This document shows, piece after piece, positions 18,589 to 28,025 of a stretch of 48,537 nucleotides of DNA. Source of the stretch: Symbiodinium natans (taxonomy: Eukaryota > Sar > Dinophyceae > Suessiales > Symbiodiniaceae); NCBI GenBank assembly GCA_905221605.1, contig CAJNDS010000953.1, positions 1-48,537 of the forward strand. Reading direction: 5' to 3'. Under the pieces are notes generated by a model that worked only from the letters and a program-made list of their open reading frames with translations, was not told the origin of the DNA and ran no database searches. Each line of letters opens with the position of its first letter. The first letter of the stretch is position 1. The position numbers and the translations under genes were made by a program.

Positions 18589-19505
18589 GTTCAGGGCTTA
18601 GGGTTTGGGGTTTGGGGTTTAGGGTTTGGGGCTTGGGGTTTGGGGTTTAGGGTTTGGGGTTTAGGGTTTGGGGTTTGGGGTTTGGGGTTTGAGGTCTAGC
18701 GCTTACAGAACTAGGGGGGGTTGACCCGTTTGTTGCTTGGCTTCTGTCTGTGCAAGAAGGGCGCTTTTTTGTTTTGAACTCTAAACCTGACACCTCAAAT
18801 CCTAAACCCTAACAAAACCCCCAACACCTGAACCCGAAACCCTCCACAGGCCAGGATGAAGAGAGATCATAGGTTGTTCACTTCGAACGTGCAACTTCGA
18901 TGGGGTTTAGGTTTTGGGGTTTGGGGTTGAAGGTTTGGGGTTTAGGCTTTTAGACCCTAAAGGCCTGAACCCTTCAAAAAACGACACACAGGAACACCAA
19001 TTAAAGCAACCGTGAAAAGTCCTAAACTGCGAACCCGAAAACCCCTAAACCTTAACCCTTAACCCCCGAAAACTCCAGACCCTACACAGCCCTTCAAAAC
19101 ACTAAACCTTTGCAATCAAAACCTAAACCCTAAGAAAAAACACGTTAAAACCCTTCCAAACTGTAAGCCCTAAGAAAACCCTTCCTTGAAGACCCTCAGC
19201 CCCGAAATCCTAAACCCTGAGAAACCCTCTACAAAACCCAAAGCAACCTAAGCCCTAACACCCTAAACACGAAGGAAACCCTTAAGAAGCTTAAAACCCC
19301 CAAACGCTCAAGAAAAAGCAGAACTCAAGGTGGAAGGGTCAGTCGCTCCCGATGCCCTTATCCCTAAACCCCTGAACCCTAAACCCCAAACCCCAAACCC
19401 TAAACCCCTAAACCCCAAACCCCAAACAATAAACCCTAAACCCTCAACCCTAAACCCTAAGCCCCCAAGCCCTAAACCCTAAACCCCAAACCACAAACCC
19501 TAAAC

Positions 19506-19553
19506 CCCGTCCTCGACGTTGGGGTCGATGCCCTTCTCTAAGGCCCGGCGCAC
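19506..19553 (-). CDS. Ankyrin-repeat gene: exon 2 of those recognised
   Basis: Minus strand: strong acceptor GTGTTTTTCAG, then VRRALEKGIDPNVEDG, an ankyrin-type helix and loop, then a GTTTAG donor contributed by the array. Fifteen of sixteen third positions are G or C. Phase 0 at both ends, matching 20551-20613. An exon carrying the following G-x-TPL helix should lie between here and 14460 and was not found. Confidence 0.88.
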
Positions 19554-19717
19554 CTGAAAAACACTGAGTTTAAGGTTTAGGGCCTAGGGTTTAGGGTTTT
19601 GGAATTTTAGGGTTCAGGGATTCGGGTTTAGGGCCTAGGGTTAAGGGTTCAGGGTTCAGGGTTTAGGGTTTGGGGTTTAGGGTTTTGGGTTTAGGGTTTA
19701 GGGTTCAGGTTGTAGTA

Positions 19718-19773
19718 TCCCTCATTAACTACCCAGTAATGACTGCTGGTATAAGGGGGAACATCCCAAGGTT
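19718..19773 (-). mobile_element. MITE-like repeat family B, copy 2 (half)
   Basis: TGACTGCTGGTATAAGGGGG then AACATCCCAAGG; right-hand end only. Followed at once by TTTAGGGG sequence. Confidence 0.6.
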
Positions 19774-19834
19774 TAGGGGTTTGGGGCTTTGGGATTCGGG
19801 ATGTAGGGGTGTTGGGGATTTAGGGATTTAGGGG

Positions 19835-19935
19835 TTTAGGGATTTAGGGTTTAGGGTTTAGGGTTTAGGGTTTAGGGTTTAGGGTTTAGGGTTTAGGGTT
19901 TAGGGTTTAGGGTTTAGGGTTTAGGGTTTAGGGTT
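19835..19935. repeat. Telomere-like (TTTAGGG)n array
   Basis: Near-perfect heptamers upstream, on the minus strand, of the ankyrin exon at 19553; inferred intron. Confidence 0.96.
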
Positions 19936-20550
19936 TTGAACCCTAAAACCTGAACTCTGAGGGGGAGATGGTGTTTCCGAAAAGCGGGGGGGTCGGGCTT
20001 GGGCAGTGCCGCTGTGGGCCGGGCTTCGAGGCCCTAAAAGGGCAGAGGCTTCCGAAACCCTAATTCCTAAACCCTAAACCCTAAACCCTAAACCCTAATT
20101 CCTAAACCCTACACCCTAGACCCTGAACTCCCTAACCAAGCCCTACACTCTGAAACAGAACCCTCAACTCCCGGAACACCCTCACGAAACCCGGAAAACT
20201 CCCCAAACCCCCCAACCCCCGGCCCCCCCCCCCCCCCTAAACTCTCTAAACCCCTGAAACTCACCAAGCGCCCTAAACCCCCTAAACCCCCTAAACCCCT
20301 AAACCCGAAACCCCAAACCCTAAACCCAAGGCCATTTGATCAAAGTAAGGGCCCAGAATTCAAATCAATCCAAAAAGCCAGCAGGCCTTAGCTGGAAGCC
20401 CCGAAGCCCCGGAACTCTAAACCCCAAACCCGAAACACCCTAAACCCTAAACCCTAAACCCAAACCCTAAACCGTAAACCCGAAACCCTAAACCAAAAAC
20501 CTCAAACCCGAAACCCTAACGCCCCCCAAAAAGGAAAAAAAGAAACGCAC

Positions 20551-20613
20551 CTCCCACTCGTTGCCCTCCTTGACCGCCGTCATCAGCTCCCTTGTCTCAC
20601 CGGAGTAAGGAAC
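20551..20613 (-). CDS. Ankyrin-repeat gene: most upstream recognised exon
   Basis: Minus strand: acceptor CAGCCCCCAG, 21 codons ending ELMTAVKEGNEWE, donor GTGCGT. The ELMTAVKEGN-x-x-x-V-RRALEKG pattern across the junction with 19553 is the cap or first helix pair of an ankyrin domain. Phase 0 at both ends and 80% G/C at third positions. The start codon is not identified and may lie further upstream. Confidence 0.88.
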
Positions 20614-20779
20614 CTGGGGGCTGGGGTTTGAGGTTTGGGGTTTGGGATTTTAGGGTTTTGGGTTTAAGGTTTAGGTTTAGCGTTTAGGGTTTAGGGTTTA
20701 GGGTTTAGGGTTTAGGGTCTAGGGTTTAGGGTTCAGGGTTTAGAGTTTAGGGTTTAGGGTGTAGGGCTTAGGCTTAGAG

Positions 20780-20812
20780 GTTCAGCATCTCATGCCCAAG
20801 CATTCTCAAGCG
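20780..20812 (-). mobile_element. Dispersed repeat family C, copy 3 (inverted)
   Basis: Minus strand GAATGCTTGGGCATGAGATG then CTGAACC. See 5096-5128 and 10657-10692. Confidence 0.5.
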
Positions 20813-20944
20813 TTGGAAAAAGACCCACCCGCCGAAAGAATCCCATAAACATTGCGAAAACGGAAATGTTTAGCAATTCTTCTTGGACACACCAAGAGGC
20901 AGAACACTCACAGCGCAGCCGAGGTCCTAAAGCTGGAACCCAAA

Positions 20945-21030
20945 ACGGGCCTTGCCCACGAATTTTCGGGCCTCGCCCACGAATTTTCGGGCCGCACACG
21001 AATTTTCGGGCTTTGCCCACGAAAAACGGT
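20945..21030. repeat. Short tandem repeat, CCCACGAATTTTCGGGC unit
   Basis: Four imperfect copies of about 21 bases, each containing the self-complementary core CGAATTTTCG. Confidence 0.85.
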
Positions 21031-21127
21031 ACTTGTACTAGGGTTAAGGCAATTACTATGTGATGGAAAGGGTTTGGGGTTTAGGGTCTGGGGTTTGGGT
21101 GTCTAAATGGGACGCAGGCCCTCGGAC

Positions 21128-21190
21128 TGCCCCTCTCCCGCAAGAATGACACTCCCGGGCCCTCGATACACTAAGGCTGGACACAGTTCT
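21128..21190 (-). CDS. Candidate exon, possible upstream part of the ankyrin gene
   Basis: Minus-strand acceptor CAATTGCACAG, 21 codons (includes SVSRARECHSCGRGA), GTCCGA donor. Phase 0 at both ends, which would fit 20551-20613. A CxxC pair is present but no domain can be named. Confidence 0.45.
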
Positions 21191-21402
21191 CTGTGCAATT
21201 GTTACTAGCCACGGGCCATTTCTTGTGAATTGTGGGGTTTAGAGTTTAGGTTAAGGGTTTAGGGTTTAGGGTTTAGGGTGTAGGGTGTAGGTGTAGGGAT
21301 TAGGGTTTAGGGCCACCCCTACACCCACCCAGGCCCTAAAACCCCCTAAACCCCCTTAAACCCGAAACCCTCAAGGTTTTTGGCATCAGTTTTTGGCATC
21401 AG

Positions 21403-21466
21403 GGTGCAGCTAGGAAGCGACAAGGACCTGAAGCTCGTCTGGCATCCCGATGTCTTCATACCTTTT
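21403..21466 (+). CDS. Candidate exon; weak ligand-gated-channel-like motif
   Basis: Plus strand: acceptor TTTTTGGCATCAG, present twice in tandem, opens VQLGSDKDLKLVWHPDVFIP. A W-x-PD-[FVL] motif is typical of the ligand-binding domain of pentameric ligand-gated ion channels. One motif in 21 residues is thin evidence. The minus strand also reads well (NKRYEDIGMPDELQVLVAS then stop), so strand and identity are open. Confidence 0.38.
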
Positions 21467-21544
21467 GTTGGGCTGACGTCCGAGCTTGGGGCGTGTGGAT
21501 CACTGGGAGGGTTAGGGTTGAGGGTTTGGGGTTTAGGGTTTCGG

Positions 21545-21660
21545 TTTTAGGGTTTAGAGTTTAGGGTTTAGGGTTTAGGGTTTAGGGTTTAGGGTTTAGG
21601 GTTTAGGGCTTCGGGCTTAGGGTTTAGGGTTTAGGGTTTAGGGTTTAGGATTTAGGGTTT
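21545..21660. repeat. Telomere-like (TTTAGGG)n array
   Basis: Near-perfect heptamers with a few TTCGGGC/TTAGGGT variants. Confidence 0.95.
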
Positions 21661-21999
21661 ACGGTTACTCCCCTGAAGCTTTGTAAGAATGAGAGGGGTG
21701 CGCCTACGGGCTCCCCCTAAAAAGGGAAGGGTCTTGGGGGCTTCGGCTGCAAGGTTCTGGGTGGTCCTGGGCATGCCTATAACACCCCAAAACGTGTGGT
21801 CCGAGAGGCGAGAGGGTTCTAGGGTTTAGGGTTTTGGGGTTTAGGGAGCATGACGGGTCCTGAGGCTCATGTTCCCCTAAATCCTGCACCTCAACCCTGA
21901 AACCCCTAAAGCCCCAAGGCCCTTAACCCCAAAACCCTGAACCCTTAAATACCCTAAACCCGAAGCCCTAAACCCTAAACCCTAAACTCCTTACACCCC

Positions 22000-22125
22000 T
22001 AACCCCATTTCGTTGAGCACCCAAGCAGGCAAGCGGCGAGCACTCGTCAAAGAGCACTGTTCCGTTGCCTCGGTTCCGGCGCACTACGCCAAAGAGGCCT
22101 TTGCGGGTGGGATTTGCCCTGAACC
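22000..22125. other. Coding-like island, strand unresolved
   Basis: Plus strand: AAGCAG acceptor, then KRRALVKEHCSVASVPAHYA. Minus strand: GGGTTCAG acceptor, then RKGLFGVVRRNRGNGTVLFD. Both are open with similar codon bias. The minus reading keeps phase with 22139-22190. Confidence 0.4.
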
Positions 22126-22138
22126 CTAAACGCTAAAC

Positions 22139-22190
22139 CCTTGGAATGTTGACATTTGGTCTCGGTATGGTACGACGAAAGTCCGAGAGC
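22139..22190 (-). CDS. Candidate exon (SRTFVVPYRDQMSTFQ)
   Basis: Minus-strand acceptor AGGGTTTCAG, 52 bases reading SRTFVVPYRDQMSTFQ, donor GTTTAG. VVPYRD recalls the start of family-7 galactosyltransferase domains, but a second frame is open and no other motif of that family was found nearby, so function is not assigned. Confidence 0.4.
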
Positions 22191-22739
22191 CTGAAACCCT
22201 AAATGGTAAACCCTACACCTGAAACCTCAAACAGAACTGTGGCTTTGGGATCTGGACATCGGGTTTTCATGCTTCACCCTAAACCCTAAACCCTAGACCC
22301 TAAACCCCAAGCCCGGCGTCTAGCCGCCAACTTCAGGGCGATACTGTTGCAGCTGCAGAGAATGCCGGTGCCAGCTCACATCATAGGGCTTTAACGTTCA
22401 TTCGGGTTTAGGGTTGAGGGAGGGTTTAGGGAGGGTTTAGGGAGGGTTTAGGGAGAGTTTAGGAAGGGTTTAGGGAGGGTTTACCACTGTGTCATTTCAC
22501 ACATGACCGTGTCTTTTTGCTGGCTTCCCTGGCAGCATCATGTCCCCTTTGAAGTCTGCCAGTGGTTTAGGGAGATGCTTTCATCGATGCTTGACCGGCA
22601 CGGGTTTCCTTTTCGGTGAACATAAACGGATTTTGTCGAACGCAAATCTTGGATTTCGGCCATTTGGGTGAACCCTAAACCCTCCCTAAACCCTTCCTGA
22701 AGGAAAGCTAAGCAAAGCATCCGAACGACACGCAATACA

Positions 22740-22740
<1 letters not shown>

Positions 22741-22776
<36 letters not shown>

Positions 22777-22806
22777 GTGATGGTGATGGTGATGGTGATG
22801 GTGATG
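22741..22806. repeat. (GAT)n microsatellite
   Basis: GATGATGAT... then GGTGAT units. The poly-His and poly-Ser frames are artefacts. Confidence 0.97.
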
Positions 22807-23443
22807 ACCATAACAATAACCATAACGATAGCAGTAAGGGTTTAGGGCTTGGGGTTTAGGGTTTCTCTGGTCTCCCAGCCCCGAAACCCCAAGCACACCC
22901 TACTTGCCGCCCCAGTCGCACAACAGCCTTTGCCGGCAAGCGGAGGCCCCAAGAAGAGGCTGCAAGTACTTCTTCCTAAGCTTGCAGGGAAGTAGGTACC
23001 TTGTGTCTCACGTTATAACCACAATATCTTGCAGCTTAGAGTTAGGGTTGTAGGATTTTAGGGTTTAGGGTTTAGGGTTTGGGGCTTTAGGTGTTTAGGG
23101 GGTTAGGGTTTAGGGTTCCGGACCACCCCCCATGGGCTGTGTAGGAGTTTGGACCGCCATGTAGCTTGTCTAAAAGTTGTTCTAAATCAGCCGCGGCAAA
23201 ACTTTAGCCAGGTAGGCAAGTCAAAGACCAAAACAGGGAAACAGCCCAAGCTGAGTCCCCAAACTCCCTGAACCCCCAAACCCTGAAAAACTGCAGGTAA
23301 ATAAGCTCCACTCAAAACCCTGAACCTTAATCCCTCCACTTTAAGCCCTAAACCCTAAACCCTAAACCCTAAACCCTAAACCCTAAACCCTAAACTCTAA
23401 ACCCTAAACCCTAAACCCTAAACCCTAACCGTAAACCCTAAAC

Positions 23444-23519
23444 CGGGGCGCAAGGAGGACGCGAAGCTTGGCGAAGTCGGGCCGAGGAGATCGACCTCCT
23501 CGGCGTCGAGGGTGGCCAC
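23444..23519 (-). CDS. Candidate exon with strong codon bias
   Basis: Minus-strand acceptor GGGAACCCAAG, 25 codons (VATLDAEEVDLLGPTSPS and on), then a GTTTAG donor at the array. 88% G/C third positions and acidic, protein-like composition. No family recognised; likely part of a minus-strand gene downstream of the H3-like one. Confidence 0.65.
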
Positions 23520-23840
23520 CTTGGGTTCCCGGTTTAGGGTTTAGGGTTTAGGGTTTAGGGTTTAGGGTTTAGGGTTTAGGGTTTAGGGTTTACAGTAGGG
23601 TTTAGGGTTGAGGGTTTAGGGCTCAGGGGGAAAACCCTCACACTCTGGGTTTTCTGGGCTTTGGGCATAGGGTTAGTTGTTTCGATAAACCCTAAACCCT
23701 AACCCCTAAACACCTAAACTCTAAACCCCAACAACCTTTGTGCCCTTTGCACTACGTACAGCTTGATAACGGGGGAACCTCATCCCCACAAGGAGGGAAG
23801 CAGAGCAGAACTGGGTCTATTATTGCGTCTGGGTCTTGAC

Positions 23841-23903
23841 GCCTTCAGCCGATCCGCGAAGACATTGCTCCCCTGACCATACTGTAGATGCTGCCGCCCA
23901 TCC
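23841..23903 (-). CDS. Candidate exon (HLQYGQGSNVFADRLK)
   Basis: Minus-strand acceptor CTGGGCGTTTCAG, 63 bases including RQHLQYGQGSNVFADRLK, then GTCAAG. The frame stays open beyond the donor to a TGA. The plus strand has its own good acceptor here, so the call is moderate. Confidence 0.45.
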
Positions 23904-24272
23904 CTGAAACGCCCAGGTGAGGGACGTTCATCAGGCAAGAGTTTTGGGGGTCAGGATTTAGGGTTTAGGGTTTCGGGTGTCGGGTTTCGGGGTCACGGTG
24001 GCTCCGGGGTTCTTTAGACTCACCGCCTCATATCCCTGAGAAAGCCCCCATAGGCCCTAAAAGCCCAGTAGCTGGCTCGCCAGTGAGCAGGACGACGCGC
24101 AGCATGGCTGTTGTCACCAAGTGTGCTGCGACTTCAACTAGCAAACTCAAAACCCTTAAAACCTGTAAAAGTTCCTCGGGCCAAGCTACAACTCTACAAA
24201 CCTGAAACCCTGCACCCTGGACCCATGAGCCCTAAGCCCTAAGCCCGAAGCCCTAAGCCCCGAAATCCAAAC

Positions 24273-24322
24273 CCTGAGTCTGAGTCGAGAATCGGAATCA
24301 TCATGCTCGTAACTTGAGCCAG
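24273..24322 (-). CDS. Candidate exon (LAQVTSMMIPILDSDS)
   Basis: Minus-strand acceptor GGTAACTCAG, 16 codons LAQVTSMMIPILDSDS, donor GTTTGG. Overlaps an imperfect inverted repeat GCTCGTAACT/AGTTACCGAGC. Confidence 0.45.
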
Positions 24323-24354
24323 CTGAGTTACCGAGCAGATCGTTAGGGCTTATA

Positions 24355-24382
24355 TGTATATATATATATATCTATATCTATA
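24355..24382. repeat. AT-rich TATA microsatellite
   Basis: TATATATATA with TATC interruptions. Confidence 0.95.
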
Positions 24383-24531
24383 TATGTGGCTTAGGGTTTT
24401 GGGATTCAGGGCTTAGAGGGAAGTTTAGGGAAGTCTAGGGCCTAGGGTTTCGGGTTTAGGGTTTAGGGTTCAGGGTTCAGGGTTCAGGGTTCAGGGTTCA
24501 GGGTTTAGGGTTTAGGGTTTAGGGTTTAGAT

Positions 24532-24719
24532 TTAAAGATCACATCTTGTGTCACGGTTTCTGTGCGTCCAGCATGACTCGCATACTTGTTTATGGTCGAG
24601 CAGTACTCGACCCAGAGCTCCTCCGCCAACCTGCAAGACGTGTAAGGCCTCCGAGTCAAACTTAAGATCCTCTCTCAAGCTCCGGAGGATTTTGCGTGCG
24701 AAGCGCTGGAACGGGCCCA
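24532..24719 (-). CDS. Divergent histone-H3-like protein: terminal exon
   Basis: Minus strand: acceptor TTTTGCCTGGCAG, then 61 codons and TAA. GPFQRFARKILRSLREDLKF aligns with the H3 alpha-N/alpha-1 region (PFQR, R-x-I, DL-x-F-x-S-x-A, LQ). The next stretch RVLLDHKQVCESCW keeps the spacing to the conserved LFED-x-NLC block of alpha-2. So the histone fold from alpha-N to alpha-2 is recognisable in one exon. The C-terminus (RNRDTRCDL) departs from canonical H3 and stops early, before the end of alpha-3. The N-terminal tail must be in upstream exons, not identified. Candidates are a variant or CENP-A-like H3, or a decaying copy. Dinoflagellates keep low-abundance, divergent histones. Confidence 0.72.
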
Positions 24720-24837
24720 CTGCCAGGCAAAACCCTAAACCCTAAACCCTAAACCCTAAACCCTCGCAATAAAACGGAACCCAGAGAGAGCCCAATACCC
24801 CGACATTCAGGAACACGCCTTTGAGGGCTTTGGGTTC

Positions 24838-24901
24838 AGGGTTTATCTAGGGTTTAGGGTTTAGGGTTTAGGGTTTAGGGTTTAGGGTTTAGGGTTTAGG
24901 G
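24838..24901. repeat. Telomere-like (TTTAGGG)n array
   Basis: About eight perfect heptamers upstream (minus strand) of the H3-like exon; inferred intron. Confidence 0.95.
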
Positions 24902-24903
24902 TT

Positions 24904-24990
24904 CTGAGAGCCTATAGCAGTGGTCCCCTTCGTGCCTTCTGGGGCGCAGCCAGCGAAGGCGCCGCCACGAAAGAGGCCGTGGTCGTCGGA
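24904..24990 (-). CDS. Candidate exon, possible part of the H3-like gene
   Basis: Minus-strand acceptor AACCCCCAG opens SDDHGLFRGGAFAGCAPEGT with 72% G/C third positions. No GT donor is visible at its end. The plus strand reads SEGAATKEAVVVGLG after its own acceptor, so strand is uncertain. Confidence 0.38.
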
Positions 24991-25000
24991 CTGGGGGTTA

Positions 25001-25370
25001 GGGTTTAGGGTTTAGGGTTTAGGGTTTAGGGTTTAGGGTTTAGGGTTTAGGGTTTAGGGTTTAGGGTTTAGGGTTTAGGGTTTAGGGTTTAGGGTTTAGG
25101 GTTTAGGGTTTAGGGTTTAGGGTTTAGGGTTAGGGTTTGGGTTTAGGGTTTAGGGTTTAGGGTTTAGGGTTTAGGGTTTAGGGTTTAGGGTTTTAGGGTT
25201 TAGGGTTTAGGGTTTAGGGTTTAGGGTTTAGGGTTGCGGGTTTAGGGTTGAGGGTTTAGGGTTGAGGGTTTAGGGTTTAGGGTTTAGGGTTTAGGGTTTA
25301 GGGTTTAGGGTTTAGGGTTTAGGGTTGAACCCTAAACCCTAAACCCTAGACCCCATAGACCCTAAACCCT
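25001..25370. repeat. Long (TTTAGGG)n array ending in inverted CCCTAAA units
   Basis: About 45 heptamers with rare variants, then a direct switch to CCCTAAA at 25326 through GGGTTGAACCC, forming a second head-to-head junction. Confidence 0.97.
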
Positions 25371-25479
25371 AAGCCAGAGCCGAACCCAAAAGCAAAGCGA
25401 GATTTGGGAATGAAACTTGCCCTCAGCCTAAACTCCCACAGATAGCGTCTCCAGAACTGTGAGCCGTAACACACGATCC

Positions 25480-25835
25480 TCAAATAGCCCTAAACCCTAA
25501 ACCTTGCACCCTAAACCCTAAACCCTACACCCTACACCTAAACCCTGAACCCAAACCCTAAACCCTAAACCCTACACCCTACACCCTACACCTAAACCCT
25601 GAACCCAAACCCTCTGCCCCGGAAGTCCGCGTCATTCCAGCGACTTCAAGCCCCTAACCCCTAAACTCCTAAACCTCTAAACCCCTAAAGGCTAAACTCT
25701 AAAAACCCTAAACCTCTAAAGCCCTAAACCCCAAACCCCTAACCCCCAAACCCCCAAACCCCTACACCCCTAGCCCCTAAACCCTAAACCCCTAAACCCC
25801 TAAACCCTAAACCCTAAACCCCTAAACTCTAAAAC
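25480..25835. repeat. Degenerate CCCTAAA region
   Basis: CCCTAAACCC, CCTACACC and CCCCTAAA variants. The one complex island (25610-25650) has an AAG acceptor on the minus strand followed by AGMTRTSGAE, too short to call. Confidence 0.8.
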
Positions 25836-25869
25836 CAAATCTTGGCGGCCGCACGCTGCGGGCGGACAC

Positions 25870-26135
25870 CAGGAGCTGCGCGAAGGGGTTAGGGTTTGGG
25901 GTTTGGGGTTTAGGCTTAGGCTTTTGGGTTCAGGGTTTAGTGTTTAGGGTTTAGGGTTTAGGGTTTAGTGTTTAGGGTTTAGGGTTGACGGTTTAGGGTT
26001 TAGGGTTTAGGGTTTAGAGTCTAGGGTTAGGGTTTAGGGATTAGGGTTTAGGGTTTAGGGTTTACGCTATAGGGTTTAGGGTTTAGGATTTAGGGTTTAG
26101 GGTCTAGGGTTAGGATTTAGCGTTTAAGGTTTAGG
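25870..26135. repeat. Variant-rich TTTAGGG array
   Basis: TTTAGGG units mixed with TTTAGTG, TTAGGG, TTTGGGG and other single-base variants. Confidence 0.9.
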
Positions 26136-26177
26136 GTTCCTAAAAGTGGTATCCTTGGCCGTAAGAAAGGCCCAGTC

Positions 26178-26294
26178 ATGGGGTTCCTTAGGGAGGGGGT
26201 TGTAGCCCAAGGTTCCCAAATACTCCCCACTGCTCCCTAAGGCTCCCTAAGCTTCCCCAATACCTCCCATAAACCCCCCTCCCATAAGAACCCT
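26178..26294. mobile_element. MITE-like repeat family D, copy 1
   Basis: GGGGTTCCTTAGGGAGGGGG at the left and AACCCCCCTCCCATAAGAAC at the right are inverted partners. The right end is followed directly by CCCTAAACCC. Second copy at 41007-41098. Confidence 0.65.
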
Positions 26295-26600
26295 AAACCC
26301 TAAACCCTAAACCCTAAACCCTAAACCCTAAACCCTAAACCCAAAACTAGTGTTCCTGTATCTTCCGGTTCGGGCCCAGAATTCCCAGAACCCTAAAAAC
26401 CCCAAAGCCTGAACAACGTAGATCCGTCGGATTCACGGAAGTTTAGATTTTGGATGCACTCGACGTGGGGTCACCCTGAAAAAGCCCTAGACTCCCACAA
26501 AAACTCGAAGCACTAAATCCCAAACCCTAAACCCTAAACCCTAAACCCTAAACCCTAAACCCTAAACCCTAAACCCTGAACCCTAAAACCCTAAACCCTA
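26291..26600. repeat. CCCTAAA arrays around a short island
   Basis: Arrays at 26291-26342 and 26522-26600. The island between has a minus-strand acceptor GGGCTTTTTCAG followed by short open frames that soon reach TAA or TGA. Confidence 0.9.
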
Positions 26601-26715
26601 AACCCCAAACCCGAAGGGGCACATGGACCGGTCTGCCTAAACCCTAACCACGCGGCCGCACTTCGGCAGTGCAAAAGGACTGTTGGGTGGGCAGCAGGAT
26701 GGAGGGCTGATGGCA

Positions 26716-26930
26716 GGGTTTAGGGTTTAGGGTTTAGGGTTTAGGGTTTAGGGTTTAGGGTTTAGGGTTTAGGGCTTAGGGTTTAGGGTTTAGGGTTTAG
26801 GGTTTAGGGTTTAGGGTTTAGGGTTTAGGGTTTAGGGTTTAGGGTTTGGGGTTTAGGGTTTAGGGTTTGGGGTTTGGGGTTTAGGGCTAGGGTTTAGGGG
26901 TTTAGGGTTTAGGGTTTAGGGGTTTAGGGT
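26716..26930. repeat. Telomere-like (TTTAGGG)n array
   Basis: About 30 heptamers with TTTGGGG and TTTAGGGG variants near the end. Confidence 0.97.
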
Positions 26931-26935
26931 TTCGC

Positions 26936-27124
26936 TCATTTCTCCCACGTTTCCGTCGCGCCCATCACTGCAATTCCGAGGCTACACAACCTGTATACTG
27001 GACCAGCAGCCGCGAAAGCGCAAGTGCAGGAATTTCGTCTGGCTAAGCGGTAGGGCTCTAAGTCTGTCTCCGAGCCCGAGTAGTAATGCAGTTGGTCGTT
27101 CTCACTGCAGAAACTAAGCTGCCG
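26936..27124 (-). CDS. Unrecognised exon, 62 codons to a stop
   Basis: Minus-strand acceptor CCACCTGTCCCAG, 62 open codons, TGA. Includes SENDQLHYYSGSETDLEPYR and SLGIAVMGATETWEK; a polar N-half and more apolar C-half. Third positions 63% G/C. GTGAGA and GTATAC donors inside could shorten it. The plus strand has an acceptor plus donor for a 23-base exon in the same place. No family recognised. Confidence 0.55.
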   Translation of the reverse strand, partial: RQLSFCSENDQLHYYSGSETDLEPYRLARRNSCTCAFAAAGPVYRLCSLGIAVMGATETWEK

Positions 27125-27220
27125 CTGGGACAGGTGGAGGCCCCAAGGCCTAAACCCTAAACCCTAAACCGCAAACCCTAAACCCTGAACCCACCGCCCC
27201 GGAGCTCAGTTCGTAACGAC

Positions 27221-27299
27221 CTTGCCAGACGGTCCACGGGCATCCAAAATGGCGAATTGTCCATGGTCCTCTCAGAAAAGCGAGGCGGCTCCCGTCGTT
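27221..27299 (-). CDS. Candidate exon (includes SERTMDNSPFWMPVDRL)
   Basis: Minus strand: GGTTGCAAG acceptor, 25 codons with 63% G/C third positions, GTCGTT donor. Two frames are open. No family recognised. Confidence 0.42.
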
Positions 27300-27359
27300 C
27301 TTGCAACCCCAAGCCTATCTAGGGTTTAGGGTTTAGGCTTGAGGGCACTGGGGGGATAC

Positions 27360-27393
27360 GTAAGGGCGGGGGTATACAAGGGAAACTACCCAC
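27360..27393 (-). CDS. Candidate microexon (WVVSLVYPRPY)
   Basis: Minus-strand acceptor CCGCCCATTTCAG and donor GTATCC bound 34 bases. Good splice signals, short peptide. Confidence 0.42.
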
Positions 27394-28025
27394 CTGAAAT
27401 GGGCGGGGATTTCAACCTCAACACCCTAAACCCTAAACCCTAAACCCTAAACCCTAAACCCTAAACCTAAACCAGTGCGGGTAAAGTGCCCACCAGCGCG
27501 GGCTAAGTCACCCCTGCGGTGAAGTTGACGGGACCACCGGAAAAAGCAAAAAGCCACTTTGCAGGGCTTGGGGCGGGGGCACCGTCTAGGGTTTGCGGCG
27601 TAAGGTTTAGGGTTTTAGGGTTTAGGGTTTAGAGTTTAGGGTTTAGGTTTTAGGGTTTTAGGGTTTAGGGGTTAGAGTTTAGGGTTTAGGCTTTAGGGCT
27701 TAGGGCTTCTTCGCCAAGTATCTCCGGTGGAAAAGGTCGCTTCTGAGACGACAATCTTCTTCAAACCACCCCAAAGGCAAATCAAGAAATATCAAGAACA
27801 TCTCCAGGGTGATCCCTGGTTTAGGGTTTTAGGTCTTCGGGCTTAGGGTTTAGGATTGAGGGCTAGGTTTTAGGGTTTAGGGTATAGGGTTTAGGGTTTA
27901 AGGCCGCTAGGGTTTAGGGTTTAGGGTTTAGGGTTTAAGGTTTAGGGTTTAGGGTTTCGGGTTTGGGGTTTAGGGTTTGGGGTTTAGGGCTTAGGGTTTA
28001 TGGGTCTGTCCCCCAACATGCTAAG

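Noticed and set aside
22139-22190. A galactosyltransferase (family 7) gene
   Set aside because: Only VVPYRD resembles the family; no neighbouring island supplies the other motifs.
24298-24345. A tRNA gene
   Set aside because: GAGCCAGCTGAGTTACCGAGC faintly recalls a D-arm, but no cloverleaf, B-box or acceptor stem could be folded.
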